From Elysia chlorotica (Eukaryota; Mollusca; Gastropoda; Plakobranchidae): a stretch of 64,000 nucleotides of DNA. The position numbers and the translations under genes are program-made. Below are positions 1 through 13,800 of the stretch, piece by piece. Location of the stretch: the NCBI GenBank assembly GCA_003991915.1, contig RQTK01000769.1:6960-70959 (forward strand). Direction: 5' to 3'. The notes beneath the pieces are model-generated. The model had not been told where the DNA came from, made no database searches, and saw nothing but the letters and a program-made list of their open reading frames with translations. Each line of letters starts with the position of its first letter. The first letter of the stretch is position 1.

Positions 1-78
1 TGTTCGCCGTATAGGACCCCCAGGGGAACCTAGGAGACGTTAAACCCGGAGAGAGGGAGAGAATTCTCTCCCTCCCTC
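1..78. repeat. Dispersed 75-bp repeat, copy 1
   Basis: ttcgccgtatagga followed by ccccaggggaacctagga, a gttaaacc block and a short ctccc/gggag foldback. The same 75 bases recur at 14529-14600 with a few changes. Copy 1 runs into a (GA)n tract. Family unknown. Confidence 0.7.
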
Positions 79-100
79 TATAGAGAACACGATAGATAGA

Positions 101-101
101 A

Positions 102-179
<78 letters not shown>

Positions 180-215
180 AGAGAGAGAGAGAGAGTGAGA
201 GAGAGAGAGATGGAT
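101..215. repeat. (GA)n microsatellite
   Basis: A nearly pure GA run with a few A and G interruptions. Confidence 0.95.
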
Positions 216-751
216 ATAGATTTGATAAAATTAAGTTTTGGTCAATCGCATAAATGTCAAGATGCAATGACTTCTAGCGTTTAATCAAATAATATTAAAT
301 TGAAACTGTTCACAATACTAACAGTTCCTTTTCCTCTTTTTTTGAAACAGCGGCGTCTGCCCAGACGACAACTAAAGCCTGATCACGTGATGCAAAGTCG
401 ATTCCATATTTCTTAGTGTATAATTGTCAAGAGAGTTTGAAAGTAGTGTGACTTCGTTATTTTCATGTCTTTTTGTACCTTTAAATACCGAAAATAATGT
501 GACAGTTTTCCAATGAGATTCTAAACGTTCGATTTGAGTTGATTTTTTTGATTTATTCACGTACATATACTTATTTTGGCTGGTTTGTTTGAGCTACTTT
601 ATAAACTATGGAAGTAGAAATACACGAAATGGTGTTAGAGAAGATTTAAGCACGTAAGAGTTCGTTGCGAGTTAAGCTCGTAAGAGTTCATTGCGAGTTA
701 TGTAACTTAGATGGAAATCGTGCTCAATGAAACTTTAGTCCAACAAGGGCC

Positions 752-818
752 GTAAGTACAACGTCGCGGTTTTTATATTGTTACGACGCGTCATAAGATG
801 CAACGACGTTGTACTTAC
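752..818. repeat. Perfect 15-bp inverted repeat (hairpin)
   Basis: gtaagtacaacgtcg at 752-766 is the exact reverse complement of 804-818, with a 37-base loop that itself contains cgacgcgtc-type symmetry. Possibly a MITE remnant. Confidence 0.8.
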
Positions 819-1009
819 AGCACCAAGAAATTTAAAGCGTCCGCGGACAAGCGAGAAGTGCTAAACGGTGCCAAAAGTTTAGTCTCTAAAAACGAAATTA
901 AAGCGAAAATGACACTACGGCGGTTTTCTCGTTGAACATAACTAATGTCTTCTAACAACGTAGGGTAGGCTAAGCTTTTGTGAAATATCATTCCCTACTG
1001 AACATTATT

Positions 1010-1310
1010 ATGTTCACAGTTATTTGAAATAGGTATACGTGTTCACAGTTACTTGAAATAGGTCTACGTGTTGGTAGTTACTTAAAATAGATCTACGTGT
1101 TGACAGTTACTTAAAATAGATCTACGTGTTGACAGTTACTTGAAATAGGTCTACGTGTTGACACTATGACAGTTACTTGAAATATATCTACGTGTTCACA
1201 GTTACTTGAAATACATCTACGGGTTGACAGTTACTTGAAATAGTTATACGTGTTCACCGTTACTTGAAATAGATCTACGTGTTCACCGTAACTTGAAATA
1301 GATCTTCTCC
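1010..1310. repeat. 29-bp minisatellite, ten copies
   Basis: Unit consensus tgttgacagttacttgaaat followed by agatctacg. Ten imperfect copies are head to tail; copy 6 carries an 8-base insertion. No ORF runs through the array. Confidence 0.92.
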
Positions 1311-1897
1311 AAAGCGGAAATTTTATCCAAGGCAAGGCTTCCAAAAATCTTGGTCCAACTCAGATTAACACAGTAATTGGTCAAGCTGACAATATCAGCA
1401 TCATTTAAAAATATTACACAGATTTTCTAAATTACGAAATCAAGGCCCAGGTATCAGGAGAATGGGGGTCTAATCCTGTTTCATAAAACAATGGCTTCTC
1501 ATTATAGTAAAATCATGATAACAATTATTTTAGCAGTGTCGAAATATATGTAAAAGGGGAATAAATTTAAACTTTAATATTTTCACCTATCGACCTTTGG
1601 AAATACAAACTTTTAAAAAATTCAAACCAGAAAGAGAGATATATATATAAAGAGAGAGAGAGAGGAATCATATTTTTCTATCTTCAACTGATCAAGATAG
1701 AGATACAATATTCTAAAAAAAATTTTCTACGAGTACGAGTGTCTATAAAGAATTAACTGCAATCTATTTCACTGGATCCGTTATAACATTATAAATTTTT
1801 CACAGAAAATGAGTAAATAATCATAATTTTACATATAAGCACTCAAAAAATAAATAAAACAAGAACATAAACCTTTTCGTTGTATACAAAATTCTCG

Positions 1898-1903
1898 TTT
1901 ATT
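1898..1903 (-). terminator. Putative poly(A) signal of the DM14 gene
   Basis: AATAAA on the minus strand (tttatt on plus), followed 20-40 bases later by a T/G-containing tract. It would give a 3' UTR of about 3.1 kb for the minus-strand gene ending at 4957. Other tttatt sites exist in the UTR, so this is only the most distal plausible one. Confidence 0.4.
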
Positions 1904-4900
1904 AGAGCATCTCACAAAATAATCAATAAAATAATGCAGCCAGCAATACTGTTGACAGTCTGAAAAAATCATTTCTCATCATCAAGGGGAAAAGATTATA
2001 ATCAAATATAACTCGAAAGACATGGTATTCAAAGTTTGCACTTTGACAAATTTCACATTAAAGTTCCTTTTCATTATTTTGCAATTCCTCTTATATATTT
2101 TTTGAAAGGCTCCAATAGTTTTACATTAAATCACATGGCCATGTATTTAAGACATAGATCTACCCTCTGTTTCATATAATTAAAAAGAATAAAAGATGTG
2201 CTTTGTTTTAGAATCAAACTAAAAAGGAGAATATAAGTCTCAAATCAATTCCAATTCATAACATGCAGAGAAAAGACATAGAAAAAAGACGAAATTATAA
2301 AAAGGTATTAAAAAGACGATGTTCATAAAAAAAATGTAGGCTTTAGTTAAAAATCCTCTGACCCCTAATTATTTTTTAATTTATATCTGTTCCAGTTATA
2401 GCATACTTCATGTTATAAAAAGGAAAGATAAACTTGAGAGAATTTACATGATTATGTATTGATACTTAAGTCTATATGCCATTATTGACTTATAAGAAAA
2501 GTCAAATACAATTTCGATTCACTTGTAAAATACTGTCTTAAGAATTGGATTAAAATGTACAGATGGTACAAAATATAAATAATTGATATTTATAAAATGA
2601 ACACATTCTTAAAACGAGTAAGTACAAGCTTAAATGGATTTTTAGGTATGACGAAATTGTCCATAAATATATCTAATGAATATTTAACATAAAGAATGAA
2701 TAATATAGTCGAATGAGAAGTTGTGGTTTTATTTTAGGAAAAATGTAGTGAGTTAAAAGCACAAGATAAAACCACATAGGCTAGCATAAAAGTAAGAAAC
2801 CAGTCCTACATTATTCCTCTCATGAGATGATTCTTGCTCGGCCATTGCAAGACCATCTCTTTAGAATTCATGTGCGAGTATTTTATGGCCTGTTCCACCC
2901 ACATGGGCTGGATAAAATGATAACCAGAAAATTAAACAGTCAGTAAAAAACCTTACTTTGTTTCCTTAAGTCATACATTTAAAGAATATTATTATCCAGA
3001 AGAAACTTTTTTCCAATAGATTTGCAATCTTAAGTTTTTTTTCCTGGATGGACTTATTTATGTAATTTGTTTAAGAATTGATACGAGCTCACAATCTGCA
3101 AAATGAGCAAATACACTTATTTTAATTTTCATTCCCCTTTTATTTCTCACTAGCATGTAGAGTAATTTGCTAAAGAGATTAGTTTTGCATTCAGTGCCCA
3201 TAAAAAGCAACAAGTTCTCCTAAATAATGTCTTTATAACAAAAGTTTGTTTGTCAATACATCAAAATTCAGGAGCACTAAAAAGGTGATAAACAAACACA
3301 GTTTTATAAAAAATGTTATTATTATAATAACAATTATTATAATCATTATAATTATGTATTATCTTAAAGACATAAAATCGTTCCTGCCATAATTTATGGC
3401 ATGATGAACTACAAGTACATTAATATTGAACTCCTCGGTATATATTACACCTTGTGAGAAGTTTCATACACACAATGTCATTGAGAATATGTAGAGGACA
3501 TGAATACTTTTACTTCTATTTTTTTCAATGGCTCTAAACCATAAAGCAGGGATAGGAAGGGATTCTTTCAAATTATTTTGTTTTCTATAAAACACATATC
3601 ATCTTTATAGATAAGAAGAGCAATGTAATAACAAAAAACTATCAGGATCATACTTCGCTTCTTTGATATAAATTCAATTTCAAAACATTCCAACACTTCT
3701 GGTGTCTCTCTGATTTACGCAACCCAGTAAATTTCAATATGGTCTTACTACAGATGCACAGCATGGGGGCTAAACGAATTAAAAGAGAACCATTTTAAAG
3801 ATAAATTAGATAAACAGGAATGTGAATCATCTGGCCATTTAGTCATTAATTTGCATTATGATTAAATTATTACTCATCTTTAATAAGTGCAATCAATATA
3901 AATAAATTGCATGCAATATTTCTATTTTATTTTTTGATAATTGCAAACTATATTTACTGCATTAAAAACTCAAAGGGCTCACAACTAAAACAAATGTATT
4001 TTGACAATATGTTTACATAATGCCTGTATAATACCTTTAACAGATTAAATACATTTAAAAACTGTTTTTATAACCTTAAATTTGTTCATCTGCGAAATCC
4101 CCATGCATCTAAAACAGGCTGGGAGAATAATGTAATACTCATTTCCAGAAAAAATTATTTCAATGGGAATAAAACAATTCTCTACCAAAATGGTCAAAAC
4201 TTCGCTTTATATAAAAACTTTGAATCAGCCCTGCTGAATATGTTATTTATTATTTTAAGTGTGTAAATAAAAGGGACATACATTAAAAGAAAAAAGGTAA
4301 AGTAATGACTATATTAAAATTTGGGTATGGTGGAAAGTTTATAAAATGAAATCATCTTTTAACAAGATAAGTATGAATCAACAACTCTTGTTATCATTAA
4401 GGCAATATGGTGATTTTTTCAATGTACAAAAACATATAGGTTTAAATGTCTTAATATTCTGCCTTTATTTTTTTCCCATAACATATATGGGTAACCTTAC
4501 AACAGATATTAAGGAATAAATAATTGCCTATTTTTTTGTACTGATTTATATTTGTAGTATCAAATCATGTCACTGGTTTCAGGTTTGTTGAATTTATTTC
4601 ACCAGAAGGAAATAAAAATGTTAAATGCAGATATGGTTTCAAGGAATGCTTATGTTTATAATTTTTATTCCTGGTAGTTAGTGGCAGAAAACAATTTCAT
4701 GTATGTCGTAAAAAAAAAAAAGCAAGCGGCAACTATCCTTTAGGACAAAAAGAGTTTTAAGTATTCTGTGTCAGCCAATTCTGTTATCATGTATTGCATT
4801 TTTTATGTCAAATTTATCCTATTTCGATTGGAGGGTAAAGCTTGAACACAACTCAAGAGTGAAATATAGCACCAATAATGACGAATATTTTTGAGCAGCC

Positions 4901-4956
4901 TCGGGTACTTCCAATCCTGTCTGGTCTCATGCAGAAAACCTTGAAAGGTTAGGGAC
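1904..4956 (-). other. Probable 3' UTR of the DM14 gene
   Basis: About 3 kb of very AT-rich sequence with no sizeable ORF, no recognised repeat family and no microsatellite longer than a few units. It directly follows the stop codon of the minus-strand gene. The extent is inferred from composition and the poly(A) signal. Confidence 0.5.
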
Positions 4957-5847
4957 CTAATAGCTCAACTTGGGTAATCTTTCTTGCAGAAGCTTCAACT
5001 GGACAAAAACAAAATGGGGAACTTATAGTTACGAAATTGCACTTAAAAATTGAAGCAAACTGTTCACCTAGAGCTGGCAGATATATGTAATAAAAAGAAA
5101 AAATATTTGCTCGTTGAATAAAATACATGTAGTAGAAAAAATTGGTAACTCTTTGTATCGCAACAGTATAAAATAGTTCACAGCAGTGTCATATTTAATT
5201 AAGTCTTTTTAGTTTTGTGGCAGACAGATTAAAATATGTAAATCTGCATCATTATGCGTGTCATCCATAATATTGCCTCAATTGTTTTTTAGAAGATTTA
5301 ATATTTTGACCCTGAAGCCTAGATCATAATAATGAGCTTATTATCTTTTTTTCTTCAAATAAGTTATGCATTGAGCTCAGCCATTTTTTGTTACTTTTGA
5401 AAAAGAGAGGTTTTAAGTTGGAGTTTCTCCTTAATAAACTAATTAGGGTAAATTTTTCAACCCAACTATATATATCATTCAAATCAATTGGTTTCTGGAG
5501 TTTTCAAAGAAAAAAAAAAATCAAAAGAACTATTTACACCTTACTCTTAAGTCAACTTTGGCTTTTGTGTGACTCAGTAACAAGAGGAATGAATTAAAGA
5601 TTCAGTACCGTGAACACTTTTCAGAAAAAATATTATGATGAAATATTCCAATCTTTACCTCTCTTCTTGAAAGTGTTTGTTTGTGTTGCAAGGCAAGGAG
5701 ATGATCATCCTCAGATCTATCTTGATTATTTCCAATCTCTTTACTGATAGATGTCAGCTCAGACTCAACACATGTCTTGTACACTGGCATGCAGATAGAA
5801 TGACAATAGTTAAAAACATGATCCTTTGTCAATGATGTCCTGTGCTC

Positions 5848-5880
<33 letters not shown>

Positions 5881-6461
5881 AAGGGACTGCCATTTTTCAT
5901 GACTTACCTTTCTAGTATTGGTGCTTTAAACAATAACTTGCCATTTCTATTAATGAATGGCCATTTTTATCTATTCACAGATGCCCACTCTATGCAATTA
6001 ATTTTCTAATGTATTTATGCTATTTGATATGATGCACTTTTATAGTGACAAAATTTAAAGGCGGCAAGAAGGGACGGAAAAAAGAAAGACACAAGGATTT
6101 CAAATTTACCCTGATGGTTTTGAGCTCTTCATGTTTCTCGAGTTTCAGTAGAAATCTCACACTAAAATGATCTACCCTTTAGGATCCAGTTTGTTAGAAA
6201 AACATAAACGACTACTGAATTTTTTAAAAAGACAAGAGAGAAAGCATTCAATTTGAAAGAAAAATAATATTTAAAAATAAGGTCCACAATATACTTGTTT
6301 CCTATTTTATTTTTGGAAATAAAATAGGAAAAGTTGTAATCAACTTCAGACTTTGATCGCTTACATTCCCAAATCAAACGTCCTGATCGACGCAGCTTTG
6401 ACTTTATCTGATTCATCCATGCTTCAAGCTTCATTATTTCTTCATTGCAGCCATGCCGGTT
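4957..6461 (-). CDS. C-terminal helical exons of the DM14 gene
   Basis: Exons 6365-6461, 6110-6171, 5659-5844 and 4957-4998 join in consistent phase (0-1, 1-0, 0-0, 0). They encode helical stretches including EEIMKLEAWMNQIKSKLRRS, VRFLLKLEKHEELKTI, PVYKTCVESELTSISKEIG and a final LKLLQERLPKLSY before TAG. The pattern suggests a helical bundle or coiled coil. I do not recognise the family. The edge at 5844 uses a short acceptor after a TA microsatellite; 5823 is an in-frame alternative seven codons shorter. Confidence 0.75.
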
Positions 6462-9400
6462 CTAAGGAGGAAAAAATAGGATTTCACATATTTTGGATAT
6501 TATTTCAAGAATATTGGAATCCTTTTTATTTTAAACATATTTTGATGAATAAATGACTCTAAAAAAAACATTTTTAACCTTCAAGATTATTTGTTTATTA
6601 TAGTGCAAACTATCTAGTATCAAATCATTTCTGAAAACGTAATACATATCGGAGTCAGGAGTTATAAACCCTTAATTTGTGTGCCCTTAGATAACATTTT
6701 GAATGTATAATATAAATTACTTAGTATCCAAAAAAACACACATTTAACTAATAAACATCCCTAATTTTCAAAAGAAACAAATATTTTAATAAAATTGGGA
6801 AAGCCTTTATCAATGATTTACCTTTGACTTCTCAACCAGTATGTCATACTTCAGGTTTTCCAAGCAAGTAAAAACAACACTGAAGTATAAAAAAGAATAA
6901 ATTTTAAAAAACCACAATGATTTTTTGGAAAGCAGCAGGATTTAACATGTCCATTTTGCTTACAAGAATCTTTTTTTTACAAATGTTCTCGTAACTACGT
7001 AACTATATTTGTTTTTAACCAATACCCTTTTAAGGCAATAATTAACTCATGCATGGAACAGGGGAGGACAACTGTCACACCTCTATACAGCCTAAGGCAG
7101 GATTTAAACATTGTAAAATTTTCAAAGGAACAAATATTTTAATAAAATTGGGAAAGCCTTTATCAATGATTTACCTTTGACTTCTCAACCAGTATGTCAT
7201 ACTTCAGGTTTTCCAAGCAAGTAAAAACAACACTGAAGTATAAAAAAGAATAAATTTTAAAAAAACCACAATGATTTTTTGGAAAGCAGCAGGATTTAAC
7301 ATGTCCATTTTGCTTACAAGAATCTTTTTTTTACAAATGTTCTCGTAACTACGTAACTATATTTGTTTTTAACCAATACCCTTTTAAGGCAATTAACTCA
7401 TGCATAGAACAGGGGAGGACAACTGTCACACCTCTATACAGCCTAAGGCAGGATTTAAACATTGTACTTCAATTTTCCCAACTAAGCATGGTATATTTAT
7501 GATTAAAATAAACACTGTCAAATTTCAGACCTAATTAAGATCACATATTTTTAAACCAAATCCTTATCTGATATTGTCACTAAGCTACAAGACGGAATAT
7601 CTCAACTATACATATAATGATTTTAATTTTTTTTTTAAAGAATGGTATATATACATGTGTTTGTAGTATAAACCTAGTATAGTATTGTTTTTCTTCATTA
7701 AATGAAAAACAGCCAGGCACATTTAAATTTTAACTCAACCTCACATTAATATACTAATGTCAAAATAGCATATCTCTGAGATATGCAATCCTGCAAGGAC
7801 AGTGCGGATTTTGGGAAAGTCAAAGAAACTTGAAATGAGAGAAAACAGATTCAAAATGCATTTTTAATATTCTACTTGAGAAAAATCGGAAAAAATTACT
7901 TACTTGGGTTGAGACTTTAAGTGATACTGTCCAGAGCCTGTTGCTAATGTTTGCCCTGACAAAACGTCTGCCTTAAAACTTGAACTTGAAGGGAGGCTCA
8001 TAAATTGATTCTGACAGGGATTGTTTGTTTTCATTACAGATATTGAGGTTCCATTGCTGTTGTGGGATGAAGTCAGCATGTGCCTGTCGTACCTGTTTAC
8101 ACTTGATAAAGCACCGGTACTATTATTTGACCCATTCATTTGGATCTTATTAGAGAACTCTGAGTGACTGCCATTAAAGCTACGTTCTTTTGGTGCTCTT
8201 AGTGACGTTGAAACTGAATTGGAGTTCAATTGATATTGAACTTCTTTAAAAGTTTCTTTAGCTGATTTTGATAAATCTGGAGAAGCAGACATGGAAGCCA
8301 TTAAGTCCTGAAACTCAGACTCTTCACTGGAACATGAAGTTGGTATTGTCTTAGCTGACAAAGAGCCATCTTCCTGTGCAGATGTATTTTGGATTCTCAC
8401 ATGTGAGTTGTTTAAGTCTGTTGTGCCTCCATTTAGAGAAAGACTAGCTGCCTGTGCTTCTAGTTGCACTTCTTGTCCAGCTTTGTTTCCTTTAAAAGCC
8501 AAATGATCTGACTCACTGACAGTGACTGAAGCTTCACAACTAGAATTAGAAAGATGATGAAAAATGCTGTGGCCATCAATTTCTGAAGGTTTTGAAAGAA
8601 AATGTGAATTCCTGTCCTGTATAGTGATGTCCAAGGCACCAGAATCATGACCATTAGACACAGATGTTGTTGGGATCTCAGTACTTGTGGAAGACATTGT
8701 CAAGGAGAGTTTGCTCGCAGATCCTTCATCCTCTTGATGTTCTCTGGTATCAGGTCCTGAAGCTGCATGAGCTGTTCCTGCAGACTTCACTTGGTTCTCA
8801 CATGTTTTTTCATCACTCTGTTGATTTTCTGGTAATTTTGCTCCTCCATTCAGTGGTGTACTATCTGGTATTTTTGAAGTGGTTGAAAAGTCTGCTTGAG
8901 AGTAATTGGAGCTTGGCTCAGGCAAGAAAGCTTTTGAATTTTTTTCAATTTTTTCATGGCCATTAGGCACTAAATTTTCAAACCCAATAGCACCCGACAG
9001 GTTCCATCCATTACTCTGTTCCTTTTTTGCCACTTCACCATTTCCCTTGTTTTGAAGTTCAGATACCGACTGGCAAGATAAAAAACCTACACTGTCAAGT
9101 GTTTTCCTGATATAGATATCACCCGTAGATTTTGGACTAGGTTTTGGAGTATTTTCTGACGCTACAGCAACTATTTCAGTTTTTTCAATTTTGGGCTTTG
9201 GATGACCAACTGCTTGATGATCTTTTGGTTCATGATTTTCTTTAATTACTGTGTCTGATTCATTAGACATATCTGATATTTTGTTAGTATCAGTAACTTC
9301 AATACCCTCTTCCATTGTTGTTGTTTCTTCTCCTGCTGTATCACCTGGACTAATATTTGGTTTTCCTTCTGACACAGACAAGGCCTGAATAGTGTCAAAG

Positions 9401-10841
9401 TTTTCTTGTTCCACGTTCTGATTTCTTGTACAGGTCTCCTCATTCATTGATGCACCAGAAAAGCCTGGATCTCCATAGAGAACTCTCTCTGCTGGCAGCT
9501 TTACCGCAGAGTTTTGTACTTTCTTTAAGAGCTTTCTTGTAGATTTCGTCAAATTATTCACTTGCTGATCAGTGTGTGGAGTAGTACTTTCCAAACCAGA
9601 GTCATCACCAAGGTCCAGATAATTAGTCAATTTTTGAGCAAGTTCGTGCTCTGATGTTTCTGGCATATGGCGAACATACGTTGGCATTAGAATAGCATTT
9701 TCCCTACGCAATAAGCGAATTCTTGGCGTGTTTGGGTACTGGAAAAGACAGAGGAGGGCTGTTATGTGGTTATGTGGATACGTTTGAACAGTTCTTTTTT
9801 TCTTACAAATTTTCAGTAGCATCTAAGATATTTATAAGAGCATATAATAGATAAATTTCAATTACAATAGTTATTTCCTTACTTCAAATCCCTATGACAA
9901 CTCAGAGCCATTGCATGTTTCAAGGACAAATCATTTATAATATAATGATGACATTAAAAAAAAATATATATACATATACATAAATGAATAACATTTAATC
10001 TTCATGTGCTACATTTGTTTACTCTTTGGAGAAAGTGTAATAGTCCTCTACAAGCAAACACTTAAATCTGAAAGGTTGTAAAATAAAATGATATCAATGA
10101 AGAATTAAACAAATTTTCATAATCCAGGATTTGAATACTTGTGCAGTGTTAAATTAATTTTTCTAAGTTATAGAAAGACTTGAATCAACTTTTTTAAGTC
10201 TTAACACAAACAAAGGTCCAAGTCAAACAAAGAAAACCTTTTAACAATAACAACATACTAATAACATCTGCTTAAAGTATTTATTCAGTTACAGGGTAAA
10301 CACTTCACTTACAGGTTCCTCAATGGGTTCAAGTGGAGGCATACTTTTACTAGCATGGGCATAACCTTCTGGTACAGGTGGAACCTAGTCAATAAAAAGG
10401 AAAATAAAAAACTGAACAATTATTTTTCTCTTACTCTAGTATTATATTTTTTCCAGACCTGCATGTGAGCTCTAAACAAATTGTTTGAACTTTTTTGCAC
10501 TCATAATAATTACATTGCAAAATCTTACTTAATCTAAACAAAACAAAAACACCATTACTAATGCAGTTTAGTGAAATTTCAAAGTTAACTATTTTGAATA
10601 TCTTTTATGTTGTTACAAAGCTCTTGGAAATGTGAACAACTATGTTGATATCTCATTAGTAAGCTATGAATTTATATTTCTATGAGGATTTATTTTTTCC
10701 TCCACTTTTTTGGTTTAACATAGAACTTATGTGCCCTGTAATCAGATTATTTACAGATATCCTAACAATACATTGTAACCTATACAGGTAATCTGGGCTA
10801 TCATATGTAAAAATGTTGAGAGAGATAGATAGATAGAGACA

Positions 10842-10876
<35 letters not shown>

Positions 10877-13800
10877 GAAGAAGAAAAAGAGAAAGAAAGT
10901 CAAATTTGACTGGTTGGAAAGAGAGAGGCAGTTAAAGAAGAATATCAAATGACTTAAAATGGTGTGTGTGTGTGTGAGAGAAAGAGAGAGTTGAGTTGGT
11001 CTAATGTCCACCGTCAGCACTGTAATCATAAGCTTTATTGTGGATGGGCCCCAATACTACTGAGTTGTGACGATTTTAGGTGCTGCAACAAACCAGACAG
11101 GGTGGGGATACCATGACTCCTATCTCAGCCGGTCACATTAAACTGACGCCGACCAAACCTTTACGGGGCAAAATCACCAGGGCTCAAACCACGGACCACC
11201 TGCATCACAAGCCTACATTCTATCCAGAGCTACCGCCACCCCACATGGACATTAAAGTGAGAGAGAAATAAAGAAGGTTGAAATAAAAAAAGTGGAAGAT
11301 GAAAAGAGAAGAAAGAAAAGAGAGAGTGAGAGAGAAAGGTAGAAAGAGAGTGAGCCCTTATCTAGATGGGTTAGTTGGCTTAGATGTATATAGATGGATC
11401 TAAAATGAATTTCTTTTCATGCTTGAATTAAAAGTCTCATAGATTCACTGCATAGAGAATTTCCAGCTGTACTCCCCACAAAGTAGGAAAGGAGAGGGGG
11501 GCAAATTGGTAAATAATTACAGGCCATACAAAGCTGTTTAAAGAAGCATTTAGTCAATTTCAACAGAAACATTTCACTTACAGGTTCTTCAATCGGTTGA
11601 ATTGGAGGTAATGTATCATTAGTCGGTGTGTAATCTTTAGGTGGAGGTGGAACCTGATCAATAAAAAAAGGAAAACAAAATGAACAATTACTTTTCTCAT
11701 ATTCGAGTATTTAATTCATTTACGTCAATCTGGGACTTTCTGATTTACCCGATTCAAAAATTTACATTAACAAAATAAAAATTAGTTACATTTAACTAAA
11801 CTGATATAACTTTTCCATATAGGTTGCACTTTGTGTTATACTTAAAAGAGGAAAAATGATATGCAGCTTTTGACACTTGATTGCGTGATATAGATCATAC
11901 AGCCCAACAAAGCCAAGCTCCGTTTCTTTCACAGAAAAGAGCCTGTTACGAGAAGATTGTATCAGTTTTTATGCCATTCTAGAAAGAAAAAAATCTAACT
12001 CATACCAATAACCAAACCTATTGTTAAATTTTGTTGTGCGGTGTTTTTTATTGTTATTTGCTAGGTTCCATTGCATGATCTTGCTCATTTTTTATTTCTA
12101 TGTATCGTTTAAATATTTGTTTGTGCAAAATGTCACAGGCAGCTTTATTGCACTTTTTTTCCACAGGACATGCACTGTATTTAAATCTCATTGCAATCTA
12201 ATATAATAAATCAAAATAGTTAAGTATTTTCATGAAAAGACTCACAGTCTAAGGTTAGTGTGTTAGAATGCATGTTTGCTCTAAACAAAGAATAAACAAG
12301 AACATTACCTTATACTTTCGAGGCACAATCTTTTTGTATTCAAACATGATTACCTTAAATATATTGGTATTTTTCATCATGTCGCTTACGTTTTTAATAC
12401 TTCCCCCTACATATGAAAATATGAAATATTCACCGTAAACACACTCTCTGTGCCTCCTTTCTGCTTTTGGAAAGAACCACCTATAAATGATTGATACAGA
12501 GTTATGGTCTTCATTAAGATGAGTTAAAAAGAGTTTGTGAATGATATGCCACTTAAATGGGATTGCTCTTATTGAATAATCTTACTCAAGAAGATCAGAT
12601 TTTTTTATAAGAGCTGTCTTGTTCATTCTTTGTCGTGTTTCCAAATTGTTTATGAAAGTTTGATGAAAACCGGTCCTTGCTAATGGGATCATGGCATATA
12701 TAGTAAAATGATCCATCGATTAACAAAACATGCAGGTACAGAGGAAAAAATATAAATCACTCACCAGAGTCATATCAACTGTCTCTCCTTTTTCCAAAGA
12801 GTCTTTCAAAGCGTGGAGGCCCTGCAATTAAGACAAAATATAAGTAAAAAGTAATTTCAATTATATATTACTCTTTCATTTTATGCTGACTTTAAATGTC
12901 TCGCTATAGAATTATCTGTTTTCATACAAGTGATATTGAGTTACTATGGTGAGTTATAGTCATCTAGATTTACCAAAATAAAAAAAAGGGCAGAGCTCTC
13001 AAAATACTCGCCATTTAATTTTGTTTCAAAATATGTTATTGATTCGTAGCATGACACGATCAGAAATGAACATAAAAAAAAAATACCAGATACTAAGAAA
13101 TAAGGAAAATATATATTATCAATATTTACAACAAATCATATAATATTAATATCTGTGCGTAGATATTTCGTTTTTGGTTCCTGTTATTGGTACAAACAAA
13201 CAAAATTAATTTTAAAAAGTCTGTAAGGAAACTTGTTGAAAAAAATACCTTTAGAACTTTAAAATTCTTGATAGCAGCTGATATCTGTTCATCCTTTTTA
13301 GCTTTGACAGCTGCAGCAGTATATTCCTCGATGCGGGTTTCCACCAATCTTAGATCCTCAGGTGCTTCTGCTAGTTTTTTTTTCCTCTTAGCCTTATCAT
13401 AGAATTCCACTGTAAAAATGCAATTGATTATCATTTGTATCATTATAAACAGGTAATAGAGACGCTTTTCAAAGAATCGGCATAAGAGAGTACTGATCAA
13501 TTTATATTTTACAATTGGGATGACTTAGTTATTATATACAAGTCTTAAATTCTGAGCTGATATCATCAAGAGATGTTCTTGTCTTGATGTAAAAACAGCA
13601 TTTTAACAAAGTGCCAATATAGGTACAGTGGACCTCGCATATACCAACATTGGACTCAACAAAATCTCAGCCCTAACAGAGAATATCTTAGGGACGTTTT
13701 TTCCCCATGTAAAGCCTATAAATGGACCTTGGGCCTAACGAAGAGATATAATGAAAACCTCGGATGTAACAAATTACTTGGCTTAAGTAGTGGTTCAGAT

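Larger units (their letters stand above)
10313..11653. repeat. Duplicated 72-nt linker exon with flanking intron
   Basis: Exons 11582-11653 (VPPPPKDYTPTNDTLPPIQP IEEP) and 10313-10384 (VPPVPEGYAHASKSMPPLEP IEEP) are both 72 nt, phase 0-0, and clearly related. The intron just 5' of each also matches (gaacaattactttt versus gaacaattattttt, followed by related sequence), so this is a segmental exon duplication. It keeps frame and adds a second Pro-rich PIEEP motif. Confidence 0.8.

Noticed and set aside
1010..1310. CRISPR-like array
   Set aside because: The repeats are head to tail without unique spacers and the genome is eukaryotic; it is a minisatellite.
4957..9738. C2 domain in the 3' half of the DM14 gene
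   Set aside because: I looked for C2-type beta strands and the LEV-x-V-R-like motifs of CC2D1; the exons there are helical or disordered.
9739..9822. ATG at 9822 as the start of a 640-aa protein
   Set aside because: A strong acceptor (tgtcttttccag) ends at 9739 and the phase joins exactly to the PIEEP exon, so the upstream part is intron.
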